Source: Endomicrobium sp. (GTDB lineage Bacteria > Elusimicrobiota > Endomicrobiia > Endomicrobiales > Endomicrobiaceae). From it: DNA of 64,000 nt. Position 1 is the first letter of the stretch; every line of letters begins with the position of its first letter. The notes under the pieces were generated by a model. It did not search any database. It was not told the DNA's origin and worked only from the letters and a program-made list of their open reading frames with translations. The translations under genes were made by a program, and so were the position numbers. Positions 21,587-31,039 of this stretch are shown here, in pieces. The stretch spans positions 17,312 to 81,311 of the forward strand of contig JAISHK010000007.1 in the NCBI GenBank assembly GCA_031262585.1, given 5' to 3'.

Positions 21587-21657
21587 TTATGCAAAAGTTT
21601 TTTAAATAGCGTATTTTTGAAATAAAATGACTAAGAGTTCTAAAAAAGGCGCAGCTG

Positions 21658-22030
21658 ATGAAAGTAGTTTTTGCTAGCGGATGCTTTGATTTGCTCCATT
21701 TATTTTTTAAAAAGCCAAAAGCATGTGAAATATGTTTTAATTGTTGTAATAAACTTCGATAAATTTTTAAGTTGTCGCAAAAAATTTAGAAGTCTTTTGT
21801 TAAACAAAGAGATAGAACAAAACTATTCTTAAAAGCCGTGGATTATGTTGTTATTTTTAATGAATAAATTCCTAAAGAGATATTTAAAAAACTTTATCTT
21901 GATGTATGTACTAATAAATGACGATAATGATTAATAAGGTGTCTAAAGTAATCTAGGTAGAATATAGTAAGGCAGGTGTATAGATTTTCTCTTTTAAAAA
22001 AGAAAATCTATTACAAATCCAATAAATTTA
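21658..22030 (+). pseudogene. Decayed heptose-1-phosphate adenylyltransferase (HldE C-domain / RfaE2 type)
   Basis: Translation from the ATG at 21658 gives MKVVFASGCFDLLHLFF, the 'FtNGCFDilHpGH' cytidylyltransferase-fold start in which the final GH is lost. After a frameshift come INFDKFLS (family: N.D.S.) and, near 21790-21890, RTKLFLKAVDYVVIFNE then IPKEIFKKLYLDV. These match the family's 'A..vDyVviFdE.TP.ELI..L.PDV'. Stops break the frame several times, so it is dead. The enzyme normally activates heptose phosphate for the lipopolysaccharide inner core; its loss agrees with the GT2 relic at 9.2 kb. It lies between the TPR gene and thiD2. Confidence 0.75.
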
Positions 22031-22042
22031 ATAGTAAAAAGT

Positions 22043-22522
22043 ATGGTTTTTAATAAAAATAAATCTAGTAGTTTTTGTTCTGTTAAACATGATAAAATTA
22101 CATCTTGTAACAGTCCTGTAGATAGCTTCAATGAGAGATTCGTTTTAAGAATTATTGATGCAAATCTAAATCGTTGTCGTGAAGGTCTGAGGGTTATTGA
22201 GGATGGAGTGCGATTTATTTTGAATGATAAGCTTCTTTATGAGAAGATTCGCAATATCCGTCATAATGTTGATAAAATTTTGAGAAGCAAGTATAAAGAA
22301 CTTATAAAAGAAAGAAATTCGGTTGATGATGCAGGTAGACAAATACCGGAAGTATCTGTAAAAGAGTTACAAGAAATAATAATGGCAAATCTTAAGCGTT
22401 CGCAAGAGTCTTTAAGAGTTTTAGAAGAATACTCAAAAGTTTTTATTCCGGAAATATCTGCGGAATTTAAAAAACAAAGATATGAAGTTTACACTTTGGA
22501 AAAAAAAATATTTAAAATGTAG
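22043..22522 (+). CDS. ThiD2-type hydroxymethylpyrimidine phosphate kinase domain protein
   Basis: A 159-residue protein whose core, from about residue 34, reads LRIIDANLNRCREGLRVIEDGVRF, later LRSKYKELIKERN and ANLKRSQESLRVLEEYSKVF. This is the ThiD2 domain, known as an N-terminal extension of thiamine-phosphate synthase (ThiE) in several phyla and shown to phosphorylate HMP-phosphate to HMP-pyrophosphate. Here it stands alone: the frame ends before any ThiE barrel. The first 30 residues are not conserved in the family, and the ribosome site is weak, so the true start could be later. thiC lies about 1 kb downstream on the same strand, supporting a role in the pyrimidine branch of thiamine synthesis. 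Confidence 0.75.
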   Translation: MVFNKNKSSSFCSVKHDKITSCNSPVDSFNERFVLRIIDANLNRCREGLRVIEDGVRFILNDKLLYEKIRNIRHNVDKILRSKYKELIKERNSVDDAGRQIPEVSVKELQEIIMANLKRSQESLRVLEEYSKVFIPEISAEFKKQRYEVYTLEKKIFKM

Positions 22523-22619
22523 AATTTTATCAATAAGAAATGAAAAAAATAAAATAATTATTTTCGCAGAGATAAAAGTTAAATACATAATTTAAAAAAG
22601 TGTAAATACTATAAGTTGA

Positions 22620-23340
22620 TGAGACAGTTTCCTCATTTTTAAGTAGAAAATGTGATAATATTTTACTAGGAATTAAAGATAATAGCGAAATTATTGGCAT
22701 TAATAAAAAGAATATATCTTTAATTAATCAGAAATTTGTTAGTACTATAAATAGCCAGTGAAATTATTGTACTGCTAACATTTAATCTTTTTGTTAATGA
22801 AATTTTAATATAGGAATATAGTGTTTTTCATATTTTTATTTCGTAAAGTTTGTAGGTACATAAATGAGATTATAAAATATTTATTCGTAATAATTTGGAA
22901 ATTTGATATACCAATAAGCAATTAGAAATTTCAAAATTACATATTAGTAAACAAAGTTTTTATTTTGAAAGCAAAATATTTTTTTCCTATAAAGTTAGAA
23001 GATTTAAGAACAGATTTAAATCTGAAACTATAAAACTTGTAAATATACAATGCAGTGACAATTAATAATAGCATATGACTAATATAAAATTTTAAAAATT
23101 TCTACCTTATATCAAAAGGATTTTATTGCGAGAAGGGTGTTTTTTTATATTAATAGGTATATTTCTTATACTTAGAAAGATTATGTTATTGTGTCATTGG
23201 TTCTAGGTTTTGGATAGGTTTAATTAAAAGATTTATAGTCCTATAAATATATGATGATAAAGTAGGTTCGTGCAAGATATCATTTAAGATAGGAAGGAAA
23301 AAATACTGTCATTTTGCAGAGTTTCTAGGACAAAACTAGG
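22620..23340 (+). pseudogene. Decayed AlbA_2 (Schlafen-like) domain protein
   Basis: From 22633 a clear run reads FLSRKCDNILLGIKDNSEI then IGINKKNISLINQKFVSTI. This fits the AlbA_2 domain ('sFaNt.GG.ilIGv.d.GeivG......i.n.i...I'). After stops, fragments follow in the right order for the larger 'AAA-4' type proteins: a VCRY-IN region, DIPISN, KLEDLRTDL near 22995, LYQKDFIARR near 23110, KDYVIVSLVLGF near 23180 and YDDKVGS near 23250. Frames change repeatedly, so the gene is dead. Intact members are thought to be nucleic-acid-binding regulators. It separates thiD2 from thiC. Confidence 0.6.
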
Positions 23341-23489
23341 AATATAAAAACATGTAAAAATAAAAATACAAATTATTTTAAGAGGTATATTTTAAATCTG
23401 CTTATTTAGGAATGATAAGTTAGAATTGTCAATATTCTAATAAGTCACGTGATAAAAATCAGAAATATTTTGTAAAAAAGGTGTAATAA

Positions 23490-24758
23490 ATGACATTAAT
23501 GGAAGATGTTTGTAATAAAAATGTAAATAATTTGATAAAAGAGGTTGCATTGGCTGAAAATTTGAGTGAAGACTTTATTGAAAAGAGTATCGCTGCTGGG
23601 ACTATTGTAATACCTAAAAATATCAATAGAAATTTGAAAACAATTGTTGCTGTAGGTGCTGGATTGAAAACCAAAGTTAATGCTAATATAGGAACATCGC
23701 CTGATAGTATAGACATTGCAACAGAACTTGCAAAGCTTGATGCTGCTGTAAAGGCAGGTGCGGATGCTATTATGGATTTATCAACTGGCGGTGATTTAAC
23801 CAAAATAAGAAAGGAAATTCTTGCAGCCTGTCCAGTACAGGTTGGTACAGTGCCTATTTATGAAGCGGCTTGCAGAACAGTTGCAAAAGGTAAAAAAATA
23901 TCTCAGATTGATGGAGAACTTTTGTTTGATGTTATAGAGGAGCAAGCTCAGCAAGGTGTGGATTTTATGACAGTTCATTGCGGTATTAATAAGTCTACAG
24001 TAGAAATATTAAATCGTCAAGGACGACTTATAGGTCCAGTGAGCAGGGGCGGTTCTTTTTTAGTTAAATGCATTAATGCAACAGGGAAAGAAAATCCTTT
24101 ATATGAGCAGTATGATAGACTTTTGGAAATAGCTAAAAAATACGACATAACTTTAAGTCTTGGCGATGGTTTTAGATCTGGTTGCATTCAAGATGGTTCA
24201 GATGGTCCTCAAATAGTTGAACTCATGGTTTTGGGAGAGCTTGTTTTAAGAGCAAGAAAAGCTGGTGTTCAATCTATGATAGAAGGTCCAGGTCATTTGT
24301 CTTTAAATCAAGTTGAAGCAAATGTGATTCTTGCAAAAAAATTAGGACATAATGCCCCTCTTTATTTTTTAGGTCCTTTGGTAACAGATATTGCTCCTGG
24401 TTATGATCATGTAACTTCAGCTATAGGTGGATCTTTAGCTGCATCTTATGGAGTAGATTTTATTTGCTATGTTACTCCTGCCGAACACCTAAGACTTCCG
24501 AATGTGCAAGATGTGCGCGAAGGAGTTATTTCTGCAAGAATAGCTGGACATGTGGCAGATATTGTTAAGGGCGTTGCTGGGGCCAGAGAGCGTGATAATG
24601 AAATGTCTAAATGGCGTAAGGCAAGAAACTGGGAAAAGCAAAAGGAGTTTTGTATAGATCCAGTTAAATTCGCAGAAGAAAGAGCTAAATTACCTTCTAA
24701 TAATCAAGAAGATGTGTGTACAATGTGTGGAAAATTTTGCTCTATGAGAGATGAATAA
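23490..24758 (+). CDS. thiC: Phosphomethylpyrimidine synthase ThiC
   Basis: A radical SAM enzyme that turns aminoimidazole ribotide (a purine intermediate) into HMP-phosphate for thiamine. At 422 residues it is the short form, lacking the extra N-terminal domain of the longer bacterial enzymes. Visible motifs are VNANIGTSPD, AIMDLSTGGDL, TVPIYEA, DFMTVHCGI, SRGGSFL, EGPGHLSLNQV, APGYDHVTSAIGGSLAASYGVDFICYVTPAEHL and GARERDNEMSKWRKARNWEKQ. The C-terminal cluster motif reads CTMCGKFC, spaced C-x2-C-x3-C. AAGGTG lies nine bases before the ATG. No TPP riboswitch signature was seen in the 130 bases upstream. It pairs functionally with the ThiD2-like gene. Confidence 0.95.
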   Translation: MTLMEDVCNKNVNNLIKEVALAENLSEDFIEKSIAAGTIVIPKNINRNLKTIVAVGAGLKTKVNANIGTSPDSIDIATELAKLDAAVKAGADAIMDLSTGGDLTKIRKEILAACPVQVGTVPIYEAACRTVAKGKKISQIDGELLFDVIEEQAQQGVDFMTVHCGINKSTVEILNRQGRLIGPVSRGGSFLVKCINATGKENPLYEQYDRLLEIAKKYDITLSLGDGFRSGCIQDGSDGPQIVELMVLGELVLRARKAGVQSMIEGPGHLSLNQVEANVILAKKLGHNAPLYFLGPLVTDIAPGYDHVTSAIGGSLAASYGVDFICYVTPAEHLRLPNVQDVREGVISARIAGHVADIVKGVAGARERDNEMSKWRKARNWEKQKEFCIDPVKFAEERAKLPSNNQEDVCTMCGKFCSMRDE

Positions 24759-24932
24759 GACTTAGACTGTTATTGCTAAATGTAATTTGTTGTAAAGATT
24801 AATATAGCAAAATTGAAGTAATGTGATAAACTGTTAGTGCGGATTATGAAATCAAATTTATAAATATTGATAATTGGAACTTGTCCGTACTATATTTTGT
24901 TACAAGTGCTGCATTTTTTCGTTATTTTGAAT

Positions 24933-25370
24933 TCATTTTTTTGAGTTCTTGTGTTCTTTTTTTAGAAAAGAGATATAATTTGGAAATGGTACTATAGTTC
25001 TTGTTTTGCCAAGCCATACATATGCACCTAGATTTTTTTGAAACTTGATTTTTATGGGATTTTTAGGATCAATGTTGTTGATGTACCACGCGGAGCCTAT
25101 AATATTTTTGTATTTAATTTCTTTTTTAACTACTGTAAATGCTTTTTTGTTTGATATAAGTAATTGTCCGTATTTTTTTAGTTGATTTTTTACTATTTCT
25201 TCAGGATTTGAAACATCGTTTATAAAGTTAACCCGTAATGTTGCTGCCATTTTTGGTGTCTTTTCTTGAAATTCAACAAAGTAATCTATTCGCTCTACAA
25301 AATTTCTAGAGCAAATAGTGTTGTTTATTGCAAATACTATTATTAAAGTAATTAAAAGATATTTTTTCAT
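24933..25370 (-). CDS. Exported protein of unknown function
   Basis: A 145-residue protein with a clear signal peptide: MKKYLLITLIIVFAINNTICS, a basic start, a hydrophobic core, and a likely cleavage or lipid-free end around residue 20. The mature part is basic and mostly beta or mixed, with FVEFQEKTPKMAATLRVNFI and IIGSAWYINNIDPKNPIKIKF, then GAYVWLGKTRTIVPFP. I recognise no family. The gene is single, faces away from the DUF4416 gene across 122 bases, and its start has no strong ribosome site. An outer-membrane or periplasmic location is inferred from the signal peptide only. Confidence 0.6.
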   Translation of the reverse strand: MKKYLLITLIIVFAINNTICSRNFVERIDYFVEFQEKTPKMAATLRVNFINDVSNPEEIVKNQLKKYGQLLISNKKAFTVVKKEIKYKNIIGSAWYINNIDPKNPIKIKFQKNLGAYVWLGKTRTIVPFPNYISFLKKEHKNSKK

Positions 25371-25492
25371 GATAATTCCTTTATTTTATTGATGGTCTAT
25401 TATATCGAAATATCAACTTTAAATTTGTTTTTAATTTTACAATTTTAATGTTTTATAGTAAACTTTATAAAACAAATAAAAGAAGGGGAAAA

Positions 25493-26020
25493 ATGGGAAT
25501 TATAGGTGTAGCTAAAAAAGTGAAATTATTTTGTGGCATAATTTTTTCTAATGAAGAAATAAAGCAAAAATCTTTAATAAAACTTAAAGAAAAGTTTGGC
25601 GGAATTGATTTGATAAGCAATATTATACCGTTTGATTTTTCAGATTATTATAATCTTGAAATGGGTGGTAATTTGAAGCGCTTTTGGATTTCATTTAAGG
25701 ATTTGATTTCAGCAGCTGATATTGCTGGAATAAAAGTTTTTACAAATTCTATAGAAATTAATTTTACAATAAATAATAACAGACAAATAAATATAGATCC
25801 AGGCTATGTTACTCCTGCGAATGTCATTTTGACTACAACTAAAAATTATAGTCACAGAATTTATCTTGATAAAGGTATATATGCGGAAGTTACCACCATA
25901 TATAAAAAAAGCAGATATATTAAGCTCCCATGGACCTATTCAGACTATCTTTCTAAGTCAGCGATAGATTTTTTTTTAAAAGTACGTGCAGATGTTATAA
26001 ATCAATTTAGGCGAAAATAA
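25493..26020 (+). CDS. DUF4416 family protein
   Basis: 175 residues. The sequence opens [17 protein letters not shown], then [21 protein letters not shown] and [52 protein letters not shown] and [10 protein letters not shown]. This matches the DUF4416 family, common in Elusimicrobia, Aquificae and Deltaproteobacteria, whose function is unknown. I moved the start to ATG 25493 because AAGGGGA lies seven bases before it and families begin there; an ATG at 25448 is in frame but has no ribosome site. The stop overlaps the next gene's ATG by one base, so the two are translationally coupled. Confidence 0.85.
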   Translation: MGIIGVAKKVKLFCGIIFSNEEIKQKSLIKLKEKFGGIDLISNIIPFDFSDYYNLEMGGNLKRFWISFKDLISAADIAGIKVFTNSIEINFTINNNRQINIDPGYVTPANVILTTTKNYSHRIYLDKGIYAEVTTIYKKSRYIKLPWTYSDYLSKSAIDFFLKVRADVINQFRRK

Positions 26021-27108
26021 TGTTTATTATTGTAGCGACATTAATATATTTTATTGGCTATATTTATGTTGCATGGCGTATAAGCTCAGGATTAAATCTT
26101 TGCAAAGTATATAAAAGATACTTATATGTGATGTTTATTATTTTTTGTAGTGTAAGCGTTTTTGCACTTCTTAGTAGTAAGTTTAAAGTTCATTTTGCAG
26201 GCTTTTTTGTTTTTTTAGGTTATACATGCATTGGGTTTTGTGGAATACTTTTTTCATTTCTTTTAATGAACGATATAATAAATATATTTAATCTTATATT
26301 TAAAGTTAAAAAATTTAGGTATTATTCAACCTTAATAATGACAACTTTAGGGGTACTTGCATCAGTTTGTGCATTGTTAAATTTTGCATTTGTTTTGAGT
26401 ATAAAAAGTGTAAAAATAAAAGAACCTAATCTTCCTATAAAATCTCTAAAGGTAGTTATGCTTTCAGATATGCATATAGATCAGTTTACTTCTACAAAAG
26501 TTATTAATAAAATTTTTGATAAAGTTGTATCTTTAAAACCTGATATAATAGTTATTACCGGTGATATAATAGATGTTGATATTAATAAAAATGATAAGTA
26601 TATTGAGTACGGGTTTAATAAGTTGACGGCAAAGTATGGTGTTTTTGCCGTTACGGGAAATCATGAATACTATGCGAGTGTTAATGGATATACTGCAATG
26701 TTTGAAAGATTAGGATTTAAAATTCTTAATAATGAAAATATTTTATTAGAAAATTTAATTAATATTAGTGGTATAGATGATACTGCTTACAAAAATCGTG
26801 AAATTATTGTAAAGTCTTTATCTAATATTAATAAAAATTATCCAGTAATTTTTTTAAGTCATCGTCCTGAATCTTTTGATATAGCTTCAAATCAAGGTAT
26901 AAAAATAATTCAACTTTCAGGGCATACACACGCAGGTCAAATTCCACCTATTTCAATAGTAAGAAAATTTTTTATGAAATATAATTATGGTTTGTATTAT
27001 AATAATGATTCAGTTATGTATATAACAACTGGTGCTCGTCTATGGGGACCGTCTATGAGGTTATTTAGTTCAAGTGAGATAGCTGTAATTACAATAGAAA
27101 AAAGATAG
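26020..27108 (+). CDS. Membrane metallophosphoesterase (YkuE/YaeI-like)
   Basis: 362 residues. The N-terminal ~130 form four membrane helices; the rest is a calcineurin-type phosphoesterase with every metal-binding motif: [10 protein letters not shown] (D-x-H), VITGDIID (GD), GNHEYYAS (GNHE), FLSHRPE (H) and [12 protein letters not shown] (GHTHGGQ). Relatives such as YkuE and YaeI remove phosphate-containing head groups from lipids or lipid A precursors, so a role at the inner membrane is likely but the substrate is unknown. It overlaps the DUF4416 gene by one base. Behind it about 2.1 kb holds no intact gene. All catalytic residues appear intact. Confidence 0.9.
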   Translation: MFIIVATLIYFIGYIYVAWRISSGLNLCKVYKRYLYVMFIIFCSVSVFALLSSKFKVHFAGFFVFLGYTCIGFCGILFSFLLMNDIINIFNLIFKVKKFRYYSTLIMTTLGVLASVCALLNFAFVLSIKSVKIKEPNLPIKSLKVVMLSDMHIDQFTSTKVINKIFDKVVSLKPDIIVITGDIIDVDINKNDKYIEYGFNKLTAKYGVFAVTGNHEYYASVNGYTAMFERLGFKILNNENILLENLINISGIDDTAYKNREIIVKSLSNINKNYPVIFLSHRPESFDIASNQGIKIIQLSGHTHAGQIPPISIVRKFFMKYNYGLYYNNDSVMYITTGARLWGPSMRLFSSSEIAVITIEKR

Positions 27109-29240
27109 GACTTGTTTCTCTATGGTTTGATAAGTTTTAAAAAATGAAATTTGGCAAGAAAGTAACAAAGACGAAATTGAATAGAAGTAAAAGGTATAAA
27201 GTGGCAGTTTTTTGACCTATAAGAGCGAAGAAATGGAAAACGGTTTCAAAAGCATGGTGAAATAACAAAAAATATAAAGCTATGGTCAAGGTAGTTGATA
27301 TAACAACTAGTAATGCCAAGAAGCTAAAAAGTAAAACTTATCTTCATATGTCAGATAAAATAAATGACGTTGATAGAGATGAGAATGGTAGGCAACAAAC
27401 TTATTTTTAATGCTTTTAATAAGACTTAAGGATTAGTAGGTTAATAGGCAGAGAAGAATATCGTGGTAAAGACCTTAAATTAATAGTGGAATTGGTATTA
27501 ATGAGAAACTTATATTGACGATTATAGTAATTAAAGTAAAACTTGATGGTGTTGTGATATGTGTGGGGGTGATAAGCATAAAATGTAAAATAGATTAGTT
27601 ATAATATTTATTGTTAAGTATAGTGTGCTGTTTTCGAACAATACTCGAGGCAGAAGAAGTAGTAGAAAAATCGGTTTTTGTTTAATATAGTGAACGTATT
27701 TCTGAAGGTCTACCAATGTCTTGATATAAAGAGCTAAAATGCAATATTAAAAGTTTTGTAGAAAGATTAAATGGGTAGATGGGCAAAGATAGATAAAAGC
27801 GAATATAAAGTAACAAAGGATATAAAGATTTGTGAGAAAAAGAGTAAAAGTAAAATGAAATTATTATGTTTCAAAGCAATAGAGTTTCAAAATGGTGTTG
27901 CAAGAGCCATAGTAGATTAGATGCTAAAAGTTGTAGATGTGTGAAGTAAAATAGGCAATGGAAAATTAAGAGAAGAGATAAAAGAGAAGACTTTGGAATG
28001 GTAAAATAAAGATGGATATTATTTATATGATGTTAAATTGTACAGTTAAAAACGGTGAAGAAATATTAAGTAAAGTTTTTAAAGTTCTTGTAAAATTGAA
28101 TTGGATATAGTAGTTCTCATAGCGAAGGTTAAGATAACAATCAATATTTTAGGAATTAAGAGTTTAAAATATAAAAATGTTGAGCAGATTGGTGCAAGAT
28201 AGCAAATTTTTTATGGTTTAAGATAACTTTTAGAGACTCTTAAACAATAGTTTATGTATAACAAATAGACTTAGAAATATAAGTTTGTGGCATAATAATA
28301 TTATATTATAGAAAGAAAATAAAATGGGTGCGGTATCTCTAGTTCGATTAAAATAGATATAGGTTGTAGCTCATATTATTTACGACATTTGGCGCTTGGA
28401 ACTCTTTACAGTTTTCAGCAGAATGTGATGATCAAAAATTTAAGGAAAAAAAGAAAAGTTTTTACAGTAGTTTTAGTAGAAGGAGTAATATTTCTTCAAA
28501 AAATAATAGCACAAGAGACCATATTGAAGTAGAGTTAAGATTGGAAAAGTTAAGTGTAGATTGTAGATGTTTGTAGATTTGTTTGAAAAATTGTGGATTA
28601 TAAGGATGCTGATAAAAGAGTATAAATTTTTTGAAGATTTTGCGTCACATTAAAATATATTTGTAATTATAATGAGATTAATTAAAATATGGATTTTAAG
28701 TTTTATTCAATGGTAGAAGAATATATGAAGTAAAGTTATGGTATGGATTTTATTGGAAATTTTTTATCAAATTTGAAGTAATTTGTTTTTATTCGTATTA
28801 TTAAGAAGTAGTCAAGTGAAGACATTGTGAATTGTTTATATTTGCTGTTTTTTAGCGTCAAAACTAAATGTATTATAAAATTCCTGAAAATTGCCAATAT
28901 TCTTGTTATTTTGTAAAATTATAGAAATTCATTAGTGCGAAGTTTTATCAAAAGACGATTAAAATGTCTGTTATGTAAGTTATATATTTCAAGAAGATAA
29001 TAATCTTGACTGATAGACAAACAACGTGGGTTTGTGGTTTAAAGAAAATGTTTATCAGAAACGGGAGTGAGTGAAAATTTTGCAGATATTTTAGTTTTTG
29101 TTGTTTTTGTTCTTGCAGCGGGTTTTTTGGACAAATATATGTTTTAGTTGGATTTTTCTTTGATGATTTATTGTAAAGCATTATGAGAAATATTAAGCAG
29201 TTTATTGTACTTTAAGAGAAGTTATGTGGTGGGAGATTAA
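27109..29240. other. Gene-free purine-rich stretch upstream of purD
   Basis: About 2.1 kb in which the plus strand is strikingly rich in A and G between 27130 and 28000. Stops break every frame. Short readable pieces (VTKTKLNRSKRYK, KVVDITTSNAKKLKSKTYL, SDKINDVDRDENGRQQTYF) look like former coding sequence, probably of a lysine-rich protein, but I could not assign a family. No promoter for purD was recognised; GGTGGGAG just before 29241 is its ribosome site. Confidence 0.5.
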
Positions 29241-30515
29241 ATGAAAGTATTAGTTATAGGTTCTGGTGGAAGGGAGCATGCGATATGTTGGAAATTTTCA
29301 AAAAGTTCTAAAATAGAGAAAGTATATTGTGCTCCAGGTAATGGCGGCATATCACAAATGGCTGAAATTGTTAATATTGCAGTTTCCGATTTTGAAGGAC
29401 TTTCTTCTTTTGTCAAGGCAAAAAAAATTGATTTTACTTTTGTAGGTCATGAAATTCCCTTGTCGTTAGGAATAGTTGATTATTTTGCATGTAAAGGTTT
29501 AAAAATATTGGGTCCATCAAAAGATGCTTCAAAACTCGAAGCAAGTAAAATATATTCAAAAGAATTTATGCGTAAATATAATATTCCAACGGCAGAGTAC
29601 AGAAGTTTTTTTAATGTTAATGATGCTTTAAATTTTTTGGAAAATTGGCAAGAATTTAAAAAAATTGTAGTAAAGGCTGATGGACTTGCTGCGGGAAAAG
29701 GTGTTTATGTGTGTTGTGGTCGAGAAGAAGCTAAAAATGTTGTTAAGCAAATGATGAAGGACAAAATTGTAGGAGATGCTGGAGCAAGTGTTATTCTAGA
29801 AGAATATATAAGTGGAGTAGAATTTTCTTATTTAGTGTTTACTGATGGAATATCTTATTCAATAATGCCTGTCTTACAGGATCATAAACGAGTATATGAT
29901 AATGATAAAGGTCCTAATACAGGTGGTATGGGTGCGTATGCTCCAGCTTATTTTGCAAGGAATGAGATTAATAAAAAAGTAGAAGATATAGTTTGTAAAG
30001 CTATTGTTGGTATAAATTCAGAGAAGCTTGATTATAAAGGTGTTTTATACGTTGGTATAATTATGAACGGTGATATGCCTTGTGTGTTAGAATTTAATTG
30101 TCGTTTTGGAGATCCTGAAACGCAAGCAATTTTGCCATTACTTAATACGGATTTACTAGATATTTGCGAATCAATTCTGAACAGAAAACTTTTAGATATT
30201 GAAATTAAGTGGAAAAAAGGAGTTTCTGTATGTGTAGTGCTCGCATCAGGTGGATATCCGGGTAGTTTTAAAAAAGGGTTTGAAATAAAAGGTCTTAATA
30301 ATATTGTTGATCCGAATACAATAGTATTTCATGCAGGGACAAAATTTGTAAACGGTAAATTTGTTACTTCTGGTGGTAGGGTATTAGGTATTACTTCAGT
30401 TTCGGATGATATAAAAAATGCTATTACTGAAGTTTATTCAAATGTTAAACTTGTGCAGTTTGAAAATATGCACTATAGAAGGGATATAGCGCAGAGATTT
30501 TTAAATGAAAAATAA
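29241..30515 (+). CDS. purD: Phosphoribosylamine-glycine ligase
   Basis: Joins phosphoribosylamine and glycine with ATP to form GAR, the second step of purine synthesis. 424 residues, normal length. The N-terminal part opens VLVIGSGGREHAICWKFSKS with GPSKDASKLEASKIYSKEFM. The ATP-grasp domain shows VVKADGLAAGKGVYVC near residue 145, EEYISGVEFSYLVFTDG, QDHKRVYDNDKGPNTGGMGAYAP and EFNCRFGDPETQ near 290. The C-terminal lobe carries VVLASGGYPG and THAG-like FHAGTKF. GGGAG precedes the ATG by seven bases. Its last 11 bases overlap purE, so it heads the nucleotide cluster that continues to 43.3 kb. Confidence 0.97.
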   Translation: MKVLVIGSGGREHAICWKFSKSSKIEKVYCAPGNGGISQMAEIVNIAVSDFEGLSSFVKAKKIDFTFVGHEIPLSLGIVDYFACKGLKILGPSKDASKLEASKIYSKEFMRKYNIPTAEYRSFFNVNDALNFLENWQEFKKIVVKADGLAAGKGVYVCCGREEAKNVVKQMMKDKIVGDAGASVILEEYISGVEFSYLVFTDGISYSIMPVLQDHKRVYDNDKGPNTGGMGAYAPAYFARNEINKKVEDIVCKAIVGINSEKLDYKGVLYVGIIMNGDMPCVLEFNCRFGDPETQAILPLLNTDLLDICESILNRKLLDIEIKWKKGVSVCVVLASGGYPGSFKKGFEIKGLNNIVDPNTIVFHAGTKFVNGKFVTSGGRVLGITSVSDDIKNAITEVYSNVKLVQFENMHYRRDIAQRFLNEK

Positions 30516-31038
30516 AACAGATGTTGCGATTATTGTTGGTTCAAAGTCTGATTTAGTCTTGATTAGGGAGACTATTAGGATATTAAATGAGTTTGAATTA
30601 GCTTATAATTTAAATATTGCTTCGGCGCACAGGACCGTAGATTATTTAAGACAGTGTATAAAAAGTGTTGAAGCAACAGGTGTAAAAGTTTTTATTGCTG
30701 CTGCAGGAATGTCTGCTGCACTCCCTGGAATTATAGCTGCTGAAACCATTTTTCCGGTTATAGGTATTCCTGTAGCTAGTGATAATCTTTCTAATTTGGA
30801 CTCTTTGTTTTCAATAGTTCAGATGCCAAAAGGAGTGCCAGTTGCGACTGTTGCTGTAGGTAAATCTGGTGCTGTAAATGCTGCGCTTTTAGCAATCAAG
30901 ATTATGGCAGTTGGTAATGATGATTTAAAAAATAAATTGAAAGCTTATAAAACTAAGATGATGAGGACTGTAATGAAAGAAGATTTAAAGCTTCAAAAGA
31001 TTGGGATAGAAAAATATATTAAAGAGATTGATAAATAA
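30505..31038 (+). CDS. purE: N5-CAIR mutase / AIR carboxylase, catalytic subunit PurE
   Basis: Forms CAIR in purine synthesis. 177 residues, with the class I PurE features GSKSDLVLIRE at the start, NIASAHRTVDYLRQ and the C-terminal half VPVATVAVGKSGAVNAALLAIKI. The glycine-rich loop reads IAAAGMSAALPGIIAAE. Where most class I enzymes have AAHLPG, this one has AALPG, so the usual histidine is an alanine. It lacks the serine-rich GRSN loop of class II AIR carboxylases. A PurK partner was not seen in the window. Its start overlaps purD by 11 bases and its stop lies one base from the preferred pyrR start. Confidence 0.93.
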   Translation: MKNKTDVAIIVGSKSDLVLIRETIRILNEFELAYNLNIASAHRTVDYLRQCIKSVEATGVKVFIAAAGMSAALPGIIAAETIFPVIGIPVASDNLSNLDSLFSIVQMPKGVPVATVAVGKSGAVNAALLAIKIMAVGNDDLKNKLKAYKTKMMRTVMKEDLKLQKIGIEKYIKEIDK

Positions 31039-31039
31039 A

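Noticed and set aside
23444..23459. Second parS-like site (TAAGTCACGTGATAAA)
   Set aside because: Only the central TCACGTGA and a few flanking bases match (about 11 of 16), too weak to separate from chance.
22620..23489. Possible TPP riboswitch before thiC
   Set aside because: No CTGAGA or second conserved THI-box segment was found in the sequence upstream; the space is filled by the AlbA_2 relic.
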